From positions 18,205,934 to 18,269,933 of the forward strand of contig JAAOOA010000033.1 of assembly GCA_012861695.1 (NCBI GenBank): a stretch of DNA of 64,000 bases. The letters run 5' to 3'. Of this stretch, positions 23,534 to 37,740 are shown piece by piece. The notes beneath the pieces are model-generated. The model was not told the origin of the DNA, ran no database searches, and worked only from the letters and a program-made list of their open reading frames with translations. The translations under genes were made by a program, and so were the position numbers. Within the stretch, counting starts at the first letter, position 1. Each line of letters begins with the position of its first letter. The stretch is from Trematomus loennbergii. Its lineage: Eukaryota > Chordata > Actinopteri > Perciformes > Nototheniidae.

Positions 23534-25353
23534 ATTAGTATTTTCTTCTGTAAAACCCCCAAATAATCCTAATTTAAGATTTAACATGGTTTGTTTCTGT
23601 AATTGGGCCCATGATGCCAGAAGATATGCTACCTTCTACCTTTATTTCAAATTAGTTTAATAGTAGATCAAGGCCAACATATTTCTTATCAGTGTAAGAT
23701 TATGTAGAAAGTTAATTAGTGAATCTTGAGTTCTTAAGAGAATACTTGCTCATAATGCTTTGCCTGCGACCTAAAACACATTTGCTGATTGGTCCTCTTC
23801 CTACTTTTAGAGTGTGAGTCTAAAGTTAAAATCTGATTGGTTACGACCACGCCGGTTAGAAGTATGAGCTTTCTGTGCAGCAAAAGGTGAAAGGGTTCTT
23901 CAGAGAGCAGTATCCTTGTCGGTTTAATTACGTTTTATTGTCTACAACCACCAAGGACATCATTTCAAGTCCTTACAGAATATTTGCAATACTGAATGAA
24001 CTACTTAAAATCCTCACATTAAAAAATCATAAAAGGGGGGGGGGGGGGGGAGGTCTGAAATGTTAAGGAGAGCAAGGAAGGGTCTATTTTTTCTATTCAT
24101 CAGATTAATATTTGTTATTTTCTTGTAGGATTTTATGTGGGGGGGCTCAGTGGAACACAAAGTTGCATTTTGCCATAAATGCAGGGTCAATAATCACATT
24201 ATTTTAAAGGTACCAGTAACAATAATTGTGAGTTTGAGAACAGTAGGTGTGAACCTTTAACTAGGGATTTAATATTATCACTCTAAAGATTGAGTCCTTT
24301 TAAAAAAAACTATAAACAGCAGCCTTCACTGTATCCTGCCTTACAATAAAGTTATATTAATAATAAAGTATTATATTATCAAACAAATAAAATATAATAT
24401 GATCTTTCACAGCACACAACCTGTTCTGCTAATGGGTTAATTGAAAATATTACAGAGTTCAAGCCCCTTAGCAACCACATAGCTCCAACCTTCACCCCGT
24501 TCTCTAATTCAAAAAATATTAATTGAGCAGCTCTAAAATGCTTGGTCGACAAGAAACACCCGTTGTTGCGTTTACCATCATTCTGGTGAGTGGTAATTCC
24601 TTGTTGGTATGCAAATGTGATTGTTGCATTATCATATTATGCTTTAAATTAGGTTTGAGTTGAGAATTATGGGGGAGAGTTTTACATTTTTCATAAGACA
24701 AGAGGAGGGTCCAGACCAAACATTAATGGCATGCATGTGCATTCAGGTGCTCTTTGACGGTCCCATTTTCAGAGTTGAAGTTATTTTGAAGTTGAAATGT
24801 AAAGACACCATGGACAGTACAAACAAGATGTGATTTGTATTTAATAGCTAAAAGCTTTCAACACATTGATAGCTGTTCCTGAGATGTTCCAACTTGAGGT
24901 GGTTTTCATGGGAATTTTTCAAGTCGTGAACCTCATTTTTCCTATTCTATTTACACGGCACAAATGCCGTATTTTTCTAAGGTAACGAAAGTGAACAATT
25001 ATTTCTGTATCAGTTCCGTGATTCCAATCGGCTACAAAATGTAATGAGTTTTTTCCATGGCCCATGCTAGACCCTTTTGCCAAGTTTCTACTGGCCCAAT
25101 AACAATGTGTGTTGTAGCTTTCTTCAAACTAAATCTCTAACTTAATTTTTTGGTGATAGTTAATATCCCTGGGTTGTGTTCTTTCCAATATTCTTGTACA
25201 CAATATGGAGGGAAATACTGATTTATAACTAAACCTAGTAAATCAGTGGGCTTTCACCTTTGAATCCGGGGGTAGATACTTAACTAGTACTAGATTGGTT
25301 TTCAGAATGGGATTTAGTGATTTAAATGCAAATTATTCACCAGGCAATTTAAG
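23534..25353. other. AT-rich intergenic DNA with a long G-run
   Basis: A 16-base poly-G tract lies at 24035-24050. No gene, RNA or transposon terminus was recognised in the rest. Confidence 0.45.
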
Positions 25354-25390
25354 AAAAAAAATAGCTCGACGTACTCGAGCTATTTTTTTT
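25354..25390. repeat. Perfect 16-bp-stem hairpin
   Basis: The arms at 25354-25369 (eight A, then TAGCTCGA) and 25375-25390 (TCGAGCTA, then eight T) are exact reverse complements around the 5-base loop CGTAC. Transcripts from either strand could fold into a stable stem. Confidence 0.85.
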
Positions 25391-28300
25391 AATCATTTTA
25401 TTCATGCATAGGTGCCAAGGCAACGTAATTGTGTGCTGGATAATTGCTGAAAAAGCAGACTAGTCCATAAATGTATTCTTTGAAGAGAGTCCATCTCCCA
25501 TATGTTATGGTATAAGAGAAGAGCAGTGTCAGTACAGTACAGTAATGGAGTCCAATATGGAGTTAGAACCTGTGTGGCACCATGTTGGATCCCCCTATCT
25601 GTGAATGTTCAGTCTGTGTTTCCCGCCATAAACTTAAAAAGAACTCCCTGATTATTGCAATTATCTTGAATTGACATCTATGACAAGGAGATCCCAGCCC
25701 CTGAGATGTGTATCTCCCATGCTCTTTTTTGCTCCATTCATATGTTGCATAACACATGTGAGTTACTGGGTCACCCTTGCTCCTATGATATAAATAGTAT
25801 CACATGGTTAATGCATTGGTGCCTTCCAGTCACTCCCTGTTCTTCCTACTGTTCATATCTGTCAAACACCCCAACACACCATATATGTGTTTAGAGATGT
25901 TTGAACATGTTTCCCTCTTTCCTAGCGTAACTTCTCCATGAGTCTGTGACACGAGTGGATGTATGCGTTTTATAAAAGGGGCTGACTTAATGAGAGTTCA
26001 CTTAACGTTAATGTGCTGTGGGACTTTGTGTACTCCCTTTGATTAGAGAACACAATCAGGGCTTCTCATGCAGAAGTTAAGTTTCATTTAAGGCAACGCA
26101 GGCTGTAACTACGAGGTCCAATGAGGGCTCAAGTTCATGTTTGGTCAACCTCACTGTGAAAGAGCTCTCCTTGACTGGTTAAATAAAGTCTGTTTCAACA
26201 CGGTCTCCTCCTGGTTTGTGAAAGCAGAGCAGGAATCCTCCCTGGAGACACAGAGACTGCAGTATTGCCCTGATTTAGGTCTGAACTCGATGACCTGTGT
26301 CTTTTTAGCATTGTGTTGCCAAGACTTGACTCAAATGGAATAGATGGACAGTCCTATGTCCAGACTTTGTTTTGACTAGCCTGCCTTGATTACACTCCTG
26401 TATTTAGTGTCATTTAAAAGATAAACGGACCTAACAATCAGACAAATGTAATATAAAGCTTTCATTATTTATCCTTTCTTATTCTGTGTGTATTACACTT
26501 ATATAGCCATAGGTTCGAAAAATGGGATGGCACCGGGGTGGCCAATCGTTTTTCAGAGGTGATGTCACAGTAGATAAAGTGGACAACAAAACTCTGCAGG
26601 AAGATGCTGTCATGAGCCCCCAACATGCTTAGAACATAAACACAACACGCGTGTTTATATCTGTTATGTTTAACCACCAAAATTGTTGAACTTTAAGGAA
26701 GGTACGTCGGGGGCTTCCAGAAAATAATTGCCTTTTCAGATTCAGTGATGAGGTGTTAAGGTAAAAGTCTTTGCTTCAGAGAAGTTGCCACAAAAAAAAG
26801 TATCCATTGAGACACTCTTTGCCAGCAGGGTCTAGGATCCACAGGTGTTTTCATGATTCCCCTGGCCACACACAAGCTAAACGCTTACAAATTGAGACCT
26901 GAGCTGACCTCCATGACCAAATGAACTTAGTGTAAAGTCAAGCTAAAATGTGTGATCCATGCAAGAACCGTGCCAGGTTCTATAAATAGGAATTTAACAG
27001 CAGCTGAATCAGCTTTAATATGTACGGGGGTACTAAACTCCATGATTATCCACTGTTCAGCATGCTATCATACACTGCGAGAGCTCACCCCCCCACTGTG
27101 TAACGGTGCTCCTGACAAGCTCTGAGAAAATGATGCCTCAACTTCAATGTACATCACGCCATTCATTGACCGCAGTGATGAGATTGGAGGCTTTGAAAAC
27201 ACACGGCTCTGAAGCACTACCTCCAAGCAGGCTACCAGGCAATTGTTGCTATGATACCGCAGAAAGCCCAATCAAAGTGCAGTGTGTTGCTCGTTGAGGC
27301 TGAACTGCACCACAATGTTCCAAATACTTGTGACGAGCGCCGTTTACACTCAAACCGTATAGATGGAGAGAGAAGGGAAATGCATGCTAATGCTTCCGCT
27401 TTGTCCATCTCTGCAGGAAAAAAACAATGATGTAAACAAGCCAGAATGATGCATCACATGAATAATATCCTCTATTGATCATTTTATGTGGTGTAGTATA
27501 TACACACCACAGGGTGGCAGATCCTGTTTATGATTTATGACCTCCGAATAACAATCATTCGTGATTGTTAAACATGGCTGTAAAAATGAAAGACATTCAG
27601 CTATAATATTTACCACTCGGTTTCATGCTTGATTGTTCAATTCTGATGTTGGATGGCTCACAGCAATGTTCCAACATAATTGGAAATTAATTAACATGAT
27701 CCTGATCGACCATAAACAAGGAAGTCATGGCCCTTGAAGAAAGGCAGGGAAAATGTAATACATATTTTAAGAAGATCAATAATGATGACGCGTTCTGTCC
27801 TCAGGGGGTCTGAATAATACTAATCAGACTAAGAAAAAGGTAAGATGTGTCAAAACACCTGCTGTAAAAGAAGTATTTTTATGTTGTGAAATGACATGTG
27901 TGTCTGGCAGCTTGACACACCTGTTCATCCTTAAGAGAGAAACCTAAGCGCTCGTCTCCCTGCAGGCGACTCTCCACTAACTAACCTGAAACACTCATCC
28001 GTCCTCCACACAGAAGGAGTGCACATGGCTCGCCGGCTCCAAAATTAGCATGGGCGCGGCACAACACTTGATGCTAAATAGCTATTGATGGAGGACAAAC
28101 ACTAATAAGAATCTGCAATTCTGTCCCATACCTCAGCCATGTCCCTTTGCAACTCTCTTCATTTATAGAACATTTGGGGTGGTGCATATTTAAACAGACC
28201 CTCGTGGCCTTTTATTGATACAATCAAAAATAATTGTAAGTGTTTGTAAAGGTCTGGCATGAGGTTAATCTTCTCAATGGTTTATCAATATGAAAACAGC

Positions 28301-29249
28301 ACGTCTGTGTCGCGTGTCGTCCAGCAAGTCTTTAGTCTGTGACAGTGTTACCGCTCTCTCCCTCTTGAGAGTATCCTTGTTTTTCTTTGCATGTGCGAGT
28401 AAGTACATGCTGTCCACATGTTTGTGTCATAGATTCCTCTTTGTACTCCATGTATCTTTTATACGACACTGTCTTTCAGCTAGGTGGATCTCAGCATGCC
28501 ATTGGCTGAAATGTCGAGGCTACATGGTCATTATTTTGTTCCTCTGGCATGTGATTCCCTTATTTGCATTCAAAGTGTCCTCATTTCAGTTTTCCTAAAA
28601 AATTCAAATGTCAAAGCCAAATGAAACAGCCTTAAGTTGTCTCCAGAAAACGGGAACAATGAATGTCAACTCCCAGAGAAAACATGGATTCAACCACTAC
28701 ACGCCCAAAATATTGAGCATTTCATAAATAGTAGCATTTTGTAAAAAAATAGCCCCGTGTAGCCTCCCTTTCTCTTTCCTATCTGTATTCTACGTGGGAT
28801 TTCTACACGGAACTCCTACGAGAAAGGGTTAATGAATTCCTCACACAGATAGATATTGCCATGGAAACAGCTGCGTGACTGCTTGCAGCTTGTATACACA
28901 CAGGAGGAAAAAAAAACAATGGTGCCAAAGGTATTTTAAAATTCAGCAAGCAGAGGCTTTCCAGTGCACATAGCTGCATTTAAGATTTTATTTTTCCTTA
29001 TTAACAAGCACGGCGCCACAACGAGTGAGGAGTAGCCACCTTGCACCCTCACCCCAATACTCCTCCCTTTTTCTCTTCCTCTCCATCTTTCAAATTCAAA
29101 AGAATGTGATTGGCATTGGAGATGCATTTGCAAAAGGAGGTAATGCATTAAAAATGTGAGGTCTGGATGTGCTACATGGGAAATAATTCTATGCTCTGTC
29201 ATTTATTTTTGCAATAACAAAGTACACACAGTCACTAAAACACACACAT

Positions 29250-29250
<1 letters not shown>
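25391..29250. other. Intergenic DNA, nothing recognised
   Basis: Scattered open frames of 60-100 codons have no recognisable homology or splice context. No transposon ends were seen. Confidence 0.4.

Positions 29251-29290
<40 letters not shown>
29251..29290. repeat. (CA)20 microsatellite
   Basis: A perfect CA dinucleotide run of 40 bp, preceded by a short interrupted CA stretch from 29241. Confidence 0.95.
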
Positions 29291-29291
<1 letters not shown>

Positions 29292-31164
29292 GCTCTAACA
29301 CAATTCCAGCAGAGAATAATTAATTCACAATATGAAACAGACCTAAGGCGATGTGCCTGGCGGTTGAGCCGGGAAGAAGGAATAGATTGAGGGCTGTGAT
29401 GCTTATTACGCTTTCACATACAAAAAAATGTACAAATACACACAACCATGCATGGCTGCACACACACACATACACTCATGTACATGCAATAATGATTTGT
29501 CCCTCAAGATTTTACAATCCTGCCCCTGTGTGCAAAGTAGGTGGTACAGTGCACTATGAGCCGCTGGGATGACCTAATCCATTTCCACACAAAAACACGT
29601 TCTCTCAGTGCCATTAGCCATCCTCCGATAGAGAGTCAATAGTCTCTCGCACTGGCCAAATGGACTCTTATGCTTGAGTCTGCAAATATGACTCTATAGG
29701 TCGGTTTCTGCTGCAGCATTCACTTGCACTCAGTTGCTGAAGCAAAATAACTGTATTTAGATTCATAAATATTTTGAGATGCATTGAAAAAGCTTTTAAG
29801 TCCATAGAGAGGAGTTAGCATAGTGATGCAAGGGACTGTTGGAGCAAGCATGGAGTGTGGAGTGTAAGTAAACAAACACAATACAACAAGATGAATAAAC
29901 AGGGACTAGCAGAAACATTAAAAACACGGATAAGCTGTTTTTTATTGTGACTTGCAGAAATGTATGTGGCATTTTGGCCTAAAAGGTTCTCATTCATACA
30001 GTGTTGTTTTTCTTCTGCTCCAATCAGAAACAAGCGAGGGGAATTCTCCCAGGAACTGAACCACATTCCATCAGCATGTGTCCTGTCCATTAGGCTGGAT
30101 GTTGAGTGAATGTTCCACTTTTATCAGGTACGCACCATATTTGATGGCAACAACAACTTCCTTCATGCTTCATGTTAAAAGCAATATAGCAACGTAATGT
30201 AGTGCAGCAGGAAGGGCAGGCTCTCTTAAATAATAAAGGATCAGTTCATTCTGTTATTTTCACATTAGTTATTTTAAGATGTGGGGCCATTTTTGATTTG
30301 TTTTAAGATTCTTTTCAAAAAGATAAATATGCAAAAAACTACTTTTAGAGTGTGATGTTGCTTTTCATGTGTTTCCTGTTAAAATAACAATCCCAAAAAA
30401 GGCAAAGATGAATAAAATCACTTCAATTGTTCACGAAAAACGCTATTTTAAGAAATCAACCATCTGTTAGTGGTTGGTAAATGTTACATGTTTTGGCTTG
30501 AATGGGATTGATTGATAATTGGAGTTAACACCAATGCATCAGCCCATTCTGTGAATTGTCAGGGCCACATGCATGCAGGTTAATTAAAACGAGATGGACT
30601 TCAGCAATCCCCTCATCACACAGCAGGAAGAATGGTCAAGTATAATTACACAGCTGTAAGCAGATCGTAATTGGATAATAATATTTTACTTATTCCTTTT
30701 GGGAATTAATCCTCCGCTGGGATTTTGTAATTGATGAGATAGCTCACAGCTGCCAAGAAGTTACAAGATTAGGTGACTATCACGGCTTATCACATAAGCA
30801 CAGAGAAGTAAGTCATATAGAAAATTAGTGGGAGGCTCTGTGACTGTCAGGCAGGTACGTGAAGAGATATTATCTTATTTGCTAAATGAGCCATGGATGG
30901 ACACTATCATTTTTTATAGCTAGACATTACATGCCAGGCTTAATGGTGACACGCAGGTAAAGGTGCATTTCTTAGGCATCTTTTTATTATTTTAGTTTAA
31001 TTATCAATGACACGTCAAATGTCAAAGTCAATGACGTAAACATTGTGCCTAACCGTGCTGACAGCGTGTTCCATGGCTACACAAAGCAATCACGAAGTTA
31101 CACCCAATTTGATAACACATATTAGGGTATTTAAAAAGGTACACACTTTAATCAAGGAAAGATT
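29292..31164. other. Intergenic DNA with a TAATT-rich stretch
   Basis: Nothing coding was recognised. Between 30581 and 30735 there are five TAATT/AATTA cores in about 155 bp, discussed as a possible regulatory element. Confidence 0.35.
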
Positions 31165-31390
31165 ATTTAGAGAATACTCCGACATTTTGGGATATAGGAT
31201 TTTTTGCTTTCTTGATGAGAGTTAGATGAGTATCTATAACATTGTAAAGCCTGTACGACAAATATGAGGCTTCAGACAGCAGCTGGTTAGCTTAGCTTAG
31301 CATAAAGACTGGAAATGGGGTTTGTGCGGGACTATTTCTTGGTCAGTGCAGTGACTTCTTAATGTCCCGTCGTCACCCTGATTGTCCTCC
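31165..31390 (+). repeat. Copy of a high-copy teleost repeat
   Basis: The segment contains TTAGCTTAGCTTAGCATAAA followed by GACTGGAAATGGGG (31289-31322), preceded by TTCTTGATGAGAGTTAGATG. This order matches a dispersed repeat found in many percomorph genomes. I cannot assign its class and the ends are approximate. Confidence 0.55.
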
Positions 31391-31492
31391 AAATTAGACT
31401 TTAAAAACACATTATACGTCCGGCGGGCCGTCCATTCTCAATGACATTGTTTTTTCCTGAGCTGCCATCCTGTCACATTTCTATTTAGGACC

Positions 31493-31965
31493 AGAGGTGG
31501 GACTGAATTTGTTTTGCTACTCAGGACTCAAGTCCCAAACGTTGAGTTTAGAGTCTTAGGAAGTCATGTGTTATTTTACACATTTAATGCCATTTTGGAC
31601 CTGTACATTTTGTATACCGATTTTTGTTTTTTGTTGACCAACAAATAATTTTTGCGCACAAAAGTTATTTTAAGGTTTTTCATGTCACTTGATATGCTTT
31701 CCAATAAGTCCATTTTTTGAATAAAGTGTCTACTTGTTGGGAGTCGATAACAGTGACGTTTTTTTCTAAGAAAATTCAGGAATATTCATTCATTCGTGGC
31801 ACACTTTTTTCAAAAAGCATTTTAATCTGTGCTTGGGGGAAGATACCAAATATTTTCAGTCAAAAGGCTCAATTCCATGAAGTCATACGTGTTGAAGTCC
31901 AAATAGAGGTACAAGTCGAATTGCAAGTCTTTTTTTTATTTTGACATCAAATTTGTCACTGGAGT
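31493..31965. mobile_element. Degraded hAT-like MITE ('CAGAGGTGGGAC' family)
   Basis: The left end reads CAGAGGTGGGACTGAATTTG, followed by CTCAAGTC/GAGTCTTAGGA words. The right part reads AAATAGAGGTACAAGTCGAA, TTGCAAGTC. Alternating AAGTC/GACTT words between inward-facing ends are typical of this common fish MITE. The right terminus is eroded and no target duplication was found. Confidence 0.45.
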
Positions 31966-34900
31966 CTGTCTCACTGACTTCATTAATTACTGGATACATT
32001 TTTTTTTAAATGAACAGAACTAGTAAGCAACAGAGGTTCTTTATTCATCTTAATTAAAGAGGAAGTTCACATATCAAATTCATGCTCTTCCTTTAAGCAA
32101 CCTCTAATGGTTAAGCATTTAACACCTTAGATGTCAGACTGGCCCTTAACACCCTACACAGATTGCATTAGGAAATAATGGTTCACAGTTATAGAAGTTG
32201 TTGTGACTGTATTATAGCAAGCAGGGGTTTTTCACAAGTGTCCTCTGGTCACAAGTCTCCATCAACCAAACCTACACAATAACGATGACAAGCTGTGCCT
32301 GACATAAAGTCACATTCAGAATTCTCAATTCTTTCCCAAACACTTGAGCCACCTGGGAATGAGTTGCAAAATAAATATAATGATTAAGTAACACAAAGGC
32401 ACTATTTTAGTTTTGAAAATAAAATGTGATGGCGGTATGTTGCTTAACACCCTCAATCTTGAAGCAGGTGCAAATAGAAATGCGTAGAAAGGAGGAAATG
32501 TCTTGAGATTCCAATGGACAGCAAGCCTAAACTAGAAATTGTAGAGGAAATCTGGGCACCTGGTGAGTTGTGTTGATTCACTGATTGATCAATAATCCCA
32601 TCAACCCACTGCAGATATATTATGGTCATTTTGTGCGACGGGGCAGTACAATCTTACTTATTAGCCCTTTACAGTAATGTGGAGATGCTCCGGTTGTGTG
32701 CTGACCTTGAGCCTCTGTATTATCACCAACCCTTTTTCATATGTATGTGTACGTGTGTTACAAAATCCTACATTTTACTTTTCAACAACAATGCATTTCC
32801 TGAAGAAGAATTCAAATAAAACAATGACAATGTTCTACTGAAATGAAATGTCAGTTACATTGATGGCTTATATTTCTGTTGGTGTGAATACAATAAACCT
32901 ATTTCTATGTAGCTGGGCGGAAGCATTCTGAAAAAAAAAAGGGCTGCCTCTGCAGTGTCCTTTGCTTCACTGAAGCGAGAGGTATATTTACTATAAATGA
33001 AGGATGTTACTGTTAAATATGCGTGTCTACATTATTTTTTGGATTTCCTTTATTTAATATTAAGTGCTAAAATACAAATTACACAGTGAGTAGACTACTA
33101 AACAAACAGTACACTATGTAAGCCAAAACACTAAAACAATGTCTTCATTGTTCTTTGAGTTCTTATGCTGATGTCATTCAAATTCATTTACAAACATTAT
33201 TCAGTTTAAATCACTTTTTTGGAGTGCAACTAGACGAATGCAACCCTATCAATTTTGGGTGTCACAAGCAAACTTTGCCTTTTTTCTTCTTCTGTGTTAT
33301 TTTGATGTATTGGAGTATAGAGATAAGTCAGTAAAATACAGGAGTGTCATTGTTGTGAACTGGACTGTAAGAGATACAAAGGATGTAAACATTGCCTTTT
33401 TTCTAGAGTAAATGCCAGTTAGTCGGATAAGTGTTACATAATGTAAATGACCACTGGTGTAATTATTCTACTTAGAGAATTTGTTGACATATCTACAGGT
33501 TTCTGCCAAAATGACAAGAGATCTGCATCTAGCTGTACAGTATACATTAGAAAAAACTGAATATTAATATCTTCACATAAGCCATTTTTATTCTGAAGCT
33601 ATAGGCCACATCTCAGTCTGGAGTGCAACCATGTTTTCTAGGCCGGTCTTCATTGGTGCACCTTTACCGATGACCAGAAGATACCAACATTTCCTCTCTC
33701 AATCACAAGTAAAACCAGGCAGGCTAACCATTTGGCTTTCAAAGGCCAAACGTCTGCACCCACAGTTCTGAGGAAGGCCTTTGTATTTCCCCGGCCATTC
33801 ATCTGGACGGATAAATGACTGCGCCCACACACAAACCAGAACAATGTGCTACACTCCAGACTAGCTATTGTACTTTATGTTACTGTCTGACCTGTACCAA
33901 AGGTCGGTCAAAGGAGAGGAACACCAAGCCCTGAATAGTCATTGCAATCAAGAACCGTTAACCATCTGTCTAATTTAATCACTTTCATTGAGGGGGTGGC
34001 ACAGGCAGCGGTGGGCCACTGTTGCAGATGGCCAATACTGTAATAGATCATGTATTATAATAATATATAATGACTCACAATATCCACCATCATTTGGTTT
34101 GCAGTAGAGTCAAGATATATATTCATCCAATTAGGTACCAGAAGAAATATGACAAACTGAGAGCCACCGTCCAGATTAACTAATAAATGGACATTTAATG
34201 CTAATTTCCAGGCTCATTTGTACATGCACAAAAACCTATATAACACAATACAGGTAAGGGAAAACCCCAACATGCATCATGCCTCTTTAACTGAATGGCT
34301 ATAAGAACTTATTGGCTGTCAAACTCCTCTATGCCAGCATAACACAACTAGCTGCTTGTAAATCCAATTGTTATTTGAATAAAATGTATTGTCCATTGTG
34401 ATAACTGTAAATGGCGTGAAATACCATGTTAATCTTACAGACGTTTATTCTATTTATTGGATTTCTTTTGACTTTCAGCCACGAGCAAACCATTTGACCT
34501 CACAGGTTAAATGGTTACCAATGCTAATCAATATGTTTCCCGATCATTAAACAGTTTAATATTAACTCTGCAATTAGGCTAAACAAAATCACCAAATAAA
34601 TCATTATTTGACACAAACTCAAATGTATAGAGTCCTTCTGAAAAACATCTTCATATTGAAGACTGTGCAATGAAGTAGCCACCATGACACCTTTATGATC
34701 AGGTAGGAAGGTGAATCTGCCCAAAGACCCAGACCCATCATCTTGTAATCTATCTATGAGTATAAATTGCATCAGCTATCAGCAATAGCCATTTCTGACG
34801 TCCTGCACGCCACTATCTTGAATCAGACAGGTAGTAGACCGCTGCGATGTACTACAATCTGCCGTTTGATAGCATCAGCAGCAGGAATGGCACACGAGTC

Positions 34901-37694
34901 ACTTTCAAAGAGGCAATCCCTCATGCTGGTGAAACAGGAGATCAGAAAGGTTTCGTGACAGAAATACATTGCTGATATTTTAGTGCTAAAACGTCTGAAT
35001 TTTTGAATACTTATATTCAAACAAATAAACACATTTAGCGAAACTCTTTTGATCTGAGATGTAGTGGTGACAGCAGGTGCCTCCTTCACACACTGTGACA
35101 CTGTGTCTGAGGGAATGGAAGTGAATGGCCTTGGTCAATGGAGCACAGTGCACTCCAAATGAATCATTTGAAAGTGTCTCACTGTCTCTCTTGCTTAAAC
35201 ACATCTTCACAAGTAGTGGCCTGTTACCTGGCCAACACATCTGGACGTGTACTGGCAATGAATGCAGCCGAGCACAAATTAACAAACATGCAAGGACACG
35301 TATTTTCCCCATCATATTGACTCGCTGATGGCCACTCATATCTCACAAGTAATGAATTTACAACCAGGTACCCTCTCCAACTGAGATCCGAGAAGCAGGG
35401 AGGTGACTGGAGCCACTAGCATAGCTACAGATCTATTCACTATACAGGTCCCTTTCTCTTGTCCACTAAAGCACATCTTCTGGCTCATCAAATCACAATC
35501 CACATATGCAGATCCACCACTTCATCTACCCTGGCATAAGTGGATGATAGAGATTGCAGTGAAACAACTGAGGCCAGCATTGCCTGCCCATTTGGCCCCA
35601 TGCTAACTATGCCAAGAGCTCTCGTGTTTGACACCAACATATGCATAGCTGTAGTGGCATATTGCCACTTTCAATTCAGTTGTTGACATTTTTGTATAGA
35701 TTTCTTGCCCTCTTCCCTCTCTGCTTGTCTGCATAGATAATGAATGGGATGTTGTCGCTCTGCAGCTATCACCCTTGCTAATGTAATTAAGGCATTACTT
35801 AGAAATTGCAGACTTTTGTTAGACACATTTAGTTTTGTCAGGCTGAGAACGGTACTGTGTATAAGAGTTATTGTTTTCTACATTTATCCTCAAACAAAGA
35901 CTTTTTTTTTTTCTCATATCGTATTTGAGGTTAAGTCAAACATTGTATGTTCTTCATAATATGTAACAGAAGTATGAAATGACCTGAGGTCAGTGTTGTT
36001 TCAGTCGCAAGCAATCAGCATGCCCTGCACTGTTCACGCCTCATTGGCCTCCCTGATTGTGATGAGATCAATAAGGGGATACACCGGGTGAGGGGAGGCT
36101 GGATGTCAAATATGTGCCTTCTTTTCCTTTAATACTTCACCTATATATGTCAGTAAAGACGAAATAATAATAATTAGCATAATTTATAGAACGATGTAAA
36201 TACTGATTAGTTATATAACATGATTTTACACCTACAGTAACATATTTATTAGGGTTTGATTAAATTAAATCAATGTTATAATGTGCCTCGTCATGCTAGC
36301 AATAAGCCAGTTTATAAAATTATCAATTAAACCATTGGTCTAGAACAAATCCCATATACAAAGTCTATAGTGGTCATCGTTCTGTACTGTTTTACCATTG
36401 AGTATAAAACACACAGTTTCCATTAAATAAAATGACAAAACATGGTACTGTACATAACATGAAGCTGTTTCAGTTGACTTTATATGTATTTATCATAACC
36501 AGTGCATAATAAGATATGCTTGGAATTAGTACTGTGTTATGTAATTGGGACATGGCCATTTGTTCTGTGAGGCATGCTAACTATAGCTTTTACTCCCTTA
36601 ATGTGCAGTGTAGCACTGCTTAACCCAAGTCAGTTGATGCAGAGCAATGCATGGTGCTGTTTTTACCACTTTGAAATCTCAGGAGCAGTAGGGCCAAAAT
36701 AGAAAGTGATTACAATTCCAAATTAGAAGTTGTGTATGTATATTTAAAATATTCATTTAAATGTATAGAAATAAATACAGTTTTTGTTGCGGAAAACGGA
36801 CTTGACTGATCTAATATTGAAAAGGTTGAAAAAAGCTAGGACTGTAGTGCAGATAGACATGCAGTATACAACAATGTATTCATTATTACAGTTGTCTTCC
36901 CAGAAGCCAACTCACAATAAGATAGATTCACTACCAAACATACAAAAAAAATGCAATATTTGTTATTACTTGATAACCTACATTTTGTGAACCGTTTCAG
37001 AAAGATACAGTGGAGTATCATCTGCAAAGAAACAAAAATATATTGCACATAGTACAATACTATAAGTGTCAAAGAAGCTACCAGTGCAGGTGAACAATTG
37101 TTTTTCTCCCAAATGCTAGAATCAATCCCACCAAAAGCAACCCCAAGACTGAGCACACAATCTGCACCAGTAGCTTGAATGAGAGTACACTCAGAACTAC
37201 GGGGATAATAAAACTACAAATATTGTTTAATTGAAAATTATTAGTTGGGTTAGCACTTTCTGTCTGCAGGACTTTGAGTGTTTTACTTCATGAATTAACA
37301 TTTTGTAGATCTATTATTGAGCTTTGATGGCACAATTCAAATAGTTTTTTTTAAATGCCCAGTTTCATACAGTCATAAAGGAGCCCACAAGTACAGCTGT
37401 GATCTAAACATAAGGCATCAGGAATTGTCATTAAAGCAAGCAGGGTCAAATGCCTTGCTTAAGGGCACCTCATTGGGTTACTTGTAACATATAGTCAAAA
37501 ACAGTACTGCAAATACTGTTCTCTGATATCTCCAATGATCTATATGTTGTTCAATATCAGAGGTTTGTTTTCACTACTCATCTTCCTCAGGGCAACACAT
37601 TTCCCTACAATCGTGTAGACTTTGTTCTAGCCCTATCCAAATCAAGCAGACTCCCAACAGGAACAGCTGCGGAGTCCACTCTAGGGGAAAGGAG
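31966..37694. other. AT-rich intergenic DNA, nothing recognised
   Basis: No exon, RNA gene or transposon terminus was recognised. Overlapping 60-117-codon frames near 34.8-35.3 kb lie on both strands and show no domain. Confidence 0.4.
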
Positions 37695-37740
37695 GTGTGT
37701 GTGTGTCTGTTTCTGTCTGTGTGCATGTGTGTGTTTGTGT
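37695..37740. repeat. Imperfect (GT)n tract
   Basis: A GT-rich stretch with CT interruptions. Confidence 0.8.

Noticed and set aside
37430..37495. Segment GCCTTGCTTAAGGGCACCTC resembling fragments of fish repeats
   Set aside because: Too short to assign to a family; no ends or body recognised.
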